From: RGIG464 sp045643185
GTDB taxonomy: Bacteria > Myxococcota_A > Bradymonadia > UBA4248
DNA: 7,679 bases
Direction of reading: 5' to 3'
Assembly: GCA_045643185.1 (NCBI GenBank)
Contig: JAZUKH010000024.1
Location: 1-7,679 of the forward strand
Shown: piece after piece, positions 6,889 through 7,679 of the stretch
How the letters are laid out: each line of letters begins with the position of its first letter
How positions within the stretch are numbered: the first letter of the stretch is position 1
The notes under the pieces: generated by a model
Database searches by the model: none
Told to the model about the DNA's origin: nothing
What the model saw: only the letters and a program-made list of their open reading frames with translations
Program-made: the position numbers and the translations under genes

Positions 6889-6920
6889 CGGCGGCCTATG
6901 GCTTCGCCATACAGCCGCCG
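6889..6920. repeat. GC-rich hairpin B with TATGGC/GCCATA core
   Basis: TATGGC (6897-6902) pairs with GCCATA (6906-6911) around a TTC loop. CGGCGGC (6889-6895) pairs with GCCGCCG (6914-6920) across a small C/CA internal loop. On the plus strand it is followed by TTTTAG, so it resembles an intrinsic terminator, but no rightward gene precedes it. It repeats the core of hairpin A with different outer arms. Confidence 0.75.
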
Positions 6921-6981
6921 TTTTAGCATGGGACGGCGCCCGGCTGGGTGGCACAATCCGTCATGCCAGGCGTTGAAGTCG

Positions 6982-7010
6982 TTGACAATCTATAATAGTC
7001 GGGTTATTTG
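6982..7010 (+). promoter_or_regulatory. Possible promoter for the rightward coiled-coil gene
   Basis: A perfect TTGACA (6982-6987) and a perfect TATAAT (6991-6996) lie only 3 bp apart, so they cannot be the two boxes of one promoter. TTGACA with a 17-bp spacer reaches TATTTG (7005-7010), a three-of-six -10 box. TATAAT has no good -35 box about 17 bp upstream. One of the two probably drives the gene at 7143, but the arrangement does not decide which. Confidence 0.3.
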
Positions 7011-7020
7011 AACGCGGTTT

Positions 7021-7118
7021 GTCGGCTCTATTTATTGTTGCATGCACAGACCTGTTTTGAGGCCGACGTTTCTGAGAAACAAAACTGGTTTTGTGGCGTG
7101 CCGGTGCGTTTTGCGCCG
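7021..7118 (+). promoter_or_regulatory. Potentially structured 5' leader of the coiled-coil gene
   Basis: Several dyads lie between the promoter candidates and the start at 7143: GTCGGC (7021-7026) with GCCGAC (7062-7067), GTTTTG (7054-7059) with CAAAAC (7080-7085), GTTTC-TGA-GAAAC (7068-7080), and CGGTGCG-TTT-TGCGCCG (7102-7118, with G-T pairs). Some overlap and could be alternative folds. They match no riboswitch class that I recognise. Confidence 0.3.
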
Positions 7119-7142
7119 AAAAACTCGTTGCATGGGTTGATC

Positions 7143-7679
7143 ATGAATTTCCAAGTTGCTTTTTTTGTGGCGCTTGTTTTGCTCGTCGCCGCTATCGTAT
7201 ATGTCATTGTCGTCAAAAAGGAACGCGATAAGTACCTTTTGACCTATGAGCCGGTCAAACACGAACGCGACCTTCTCAAAGAATCGAACGAATCCCTCAC
7301 CAAGCAGCTTGCCGCCGCCAAAAGTGAGAATATCTCGATGAAGGCGAATCACAAGGCTTCCAAGAAGAGTGCAAAAAATGCTGCAAAATTGGCGGCTAAA
7401 GATGCTGAAGCTGGAAAGTCCCCGGAACTGGCTGCCTTGGAATCCAAATTGTCCGAGATCAAAGACAATGTCAGCAAGCTGAAGGACGAGAACTTCCGAC
7501 TGAAATCCGAAAACAAGGATCTTCGCAAACAGGCGCGTGAACACGAAAATTCTGGCGACGAAGAAGCCAAGACGATCGTTTTGCTTCGCGATGAGCGCGA
7601 TGATGCCAAAAAAGCGCTTGAAAAAGCTGAGCAGCGCATTGCCGAGCTTGAAAAACAGTCGGCTGAGGCTGCCAAAGAG
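7143..7679 (+). CDS. Membrane-anchored coiled-coil protein of unknown function (3' end beyond the window)
   Basis: I do not recognise this gene. The frame is open for all 179 codons to the window edge. It begins MNFQVAFFVALVLLVAAIVY, a single membrane segment at about 4-25 with no signal-peptidase site. KKERDK follows directly, so by the positive-inside rule the rest probably lies in the cytoplasm. Residues 35-60 and 95-179 are highly charged (Lys, Glu, Asp, Ala, Leu) with heptad-like leucines, typical of a long coiled coil. Residues 66-92 are Lys/Ala-rich. Codon use resembles that of the neighbouring genes. The ATG at 7143 has only a weak GGG upstream, and a TTG two codons earlier is an alternative. 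It is divergent from dtd. Possible roles include a structural or polarity scaffold, or the anchor of a larger downstream domain, but the visible part cannot decide. Confidence 0.8.
   Translation, partial: MNFQVAFFVALVLLVAAIVYVIVVKKERDKYLLTYEPVKHERDLLKESNESLTKQLAAAKSENISMKANHKASKKSAKNAAKLAAKDAEAGKSPELAALESKLSEIKDNVSKLKDENFRLKSENKDLRKQAREHENSGDEEAKTIVLLRDERDDAKKALEKAEQRIAELEKQSAEAAKE

Larger units (their letters stand above)
6775..7142. other. Divergent intergenic region between dtd and the coiled-coil gene
   Basis: These 368 bp separate two divergently transcribed genes and hold no convincing gene. From left to right they contain the dtd leader with a small dyad, GCGCCC-GT-GGGCGC (6796-6809), then the dtd promoter and twin GC-rich hairpins (6857-6920). 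A promoter-like AT-rich stretch lies near 6982-7010, and a potentially structured leader for the rightward gene occupies 7021-7118. Each main element is listed separately. Confidence 0.6.

Noticed and set aside
6889..6925. Hairpin B followed by TTTT as an intrinsic terminator on the plus strand
   Set aside because: No rightward gene precedes it in the window, and its core is repeated in the adjacent hairpin, so a palindromic repeat pair explains it better.
7032..7544. 170-codon open frame on the minus strand opposite the coiled-coil gene
   Set aside because: The Phe/Leu-rich product is what the reverse strand of a Lys/Glu-rich coiled coil gives. The opposite strand has a better start, a membrane helix and heptad-like repeats.

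Overview
The window looks like the chromosome of a free-living Gram-negative bacterium of moderate GC content. It carries an outer-membrane secretin of a type II secretion system (T2SS). The style of the GspC and GspD proteins recalls the former Deltaproteobacteria (Myxococcota or Bradymonadia-like lineages). That placement is an inference from protein style, not a measured one.

Five genes run leftward, from right to left: dtd (D-aminoacyl-tRNA deacylase, start about 6774), yifB/comM (Mg-chelatase-family AAA+ ATPase, start about 6174), a small membrane-anchored PDZ protein (start about 4295), gspC (start 3560) and gspD (start about 2410, running off the left edge). A sixth gene of unknown function starts at 7143 and runs rightward off the right edge. 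It encodes a membrane anchor followed by a long charged coiled coil.

The PDZ protein and gspC are separated by 3 bp and gspD follows after 118 bp, so these three probably form the front of a T2SS operon. GspC is the inner-membrane clamp protein that contacts the secretin GspD. The PDZ protein shares the C-terminal module of GspC but lacks its HR domain, and looks like a tandem GspC paralogue. dtd and yifB are housekeeping or DNA-processing genes that sit upstream and are probably transcribed separately.

The intergenic regions are unusually rich in inverted repeats. There is a roughly 60-bp imperfect palindrome and a small stem-loop after yifB, and twin hairpins sharing the stem TATGGC/GCCATA between dtd and the rightward gene. 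Three dyads lie between gspC and gspD, and there are hairpins in the leaders of yifB and of the rightward gene. A good sigma70-type promoter is visible for dtd; the other promoters are weak candidates. I see no CRISPR array, tRNA, rRNA, insertion sequence or defence system. Nothing here convincingly amounts to a new biological system. The best leads are the GspC-like paralogue, the coiled-coil gene and the hairpin repeats.
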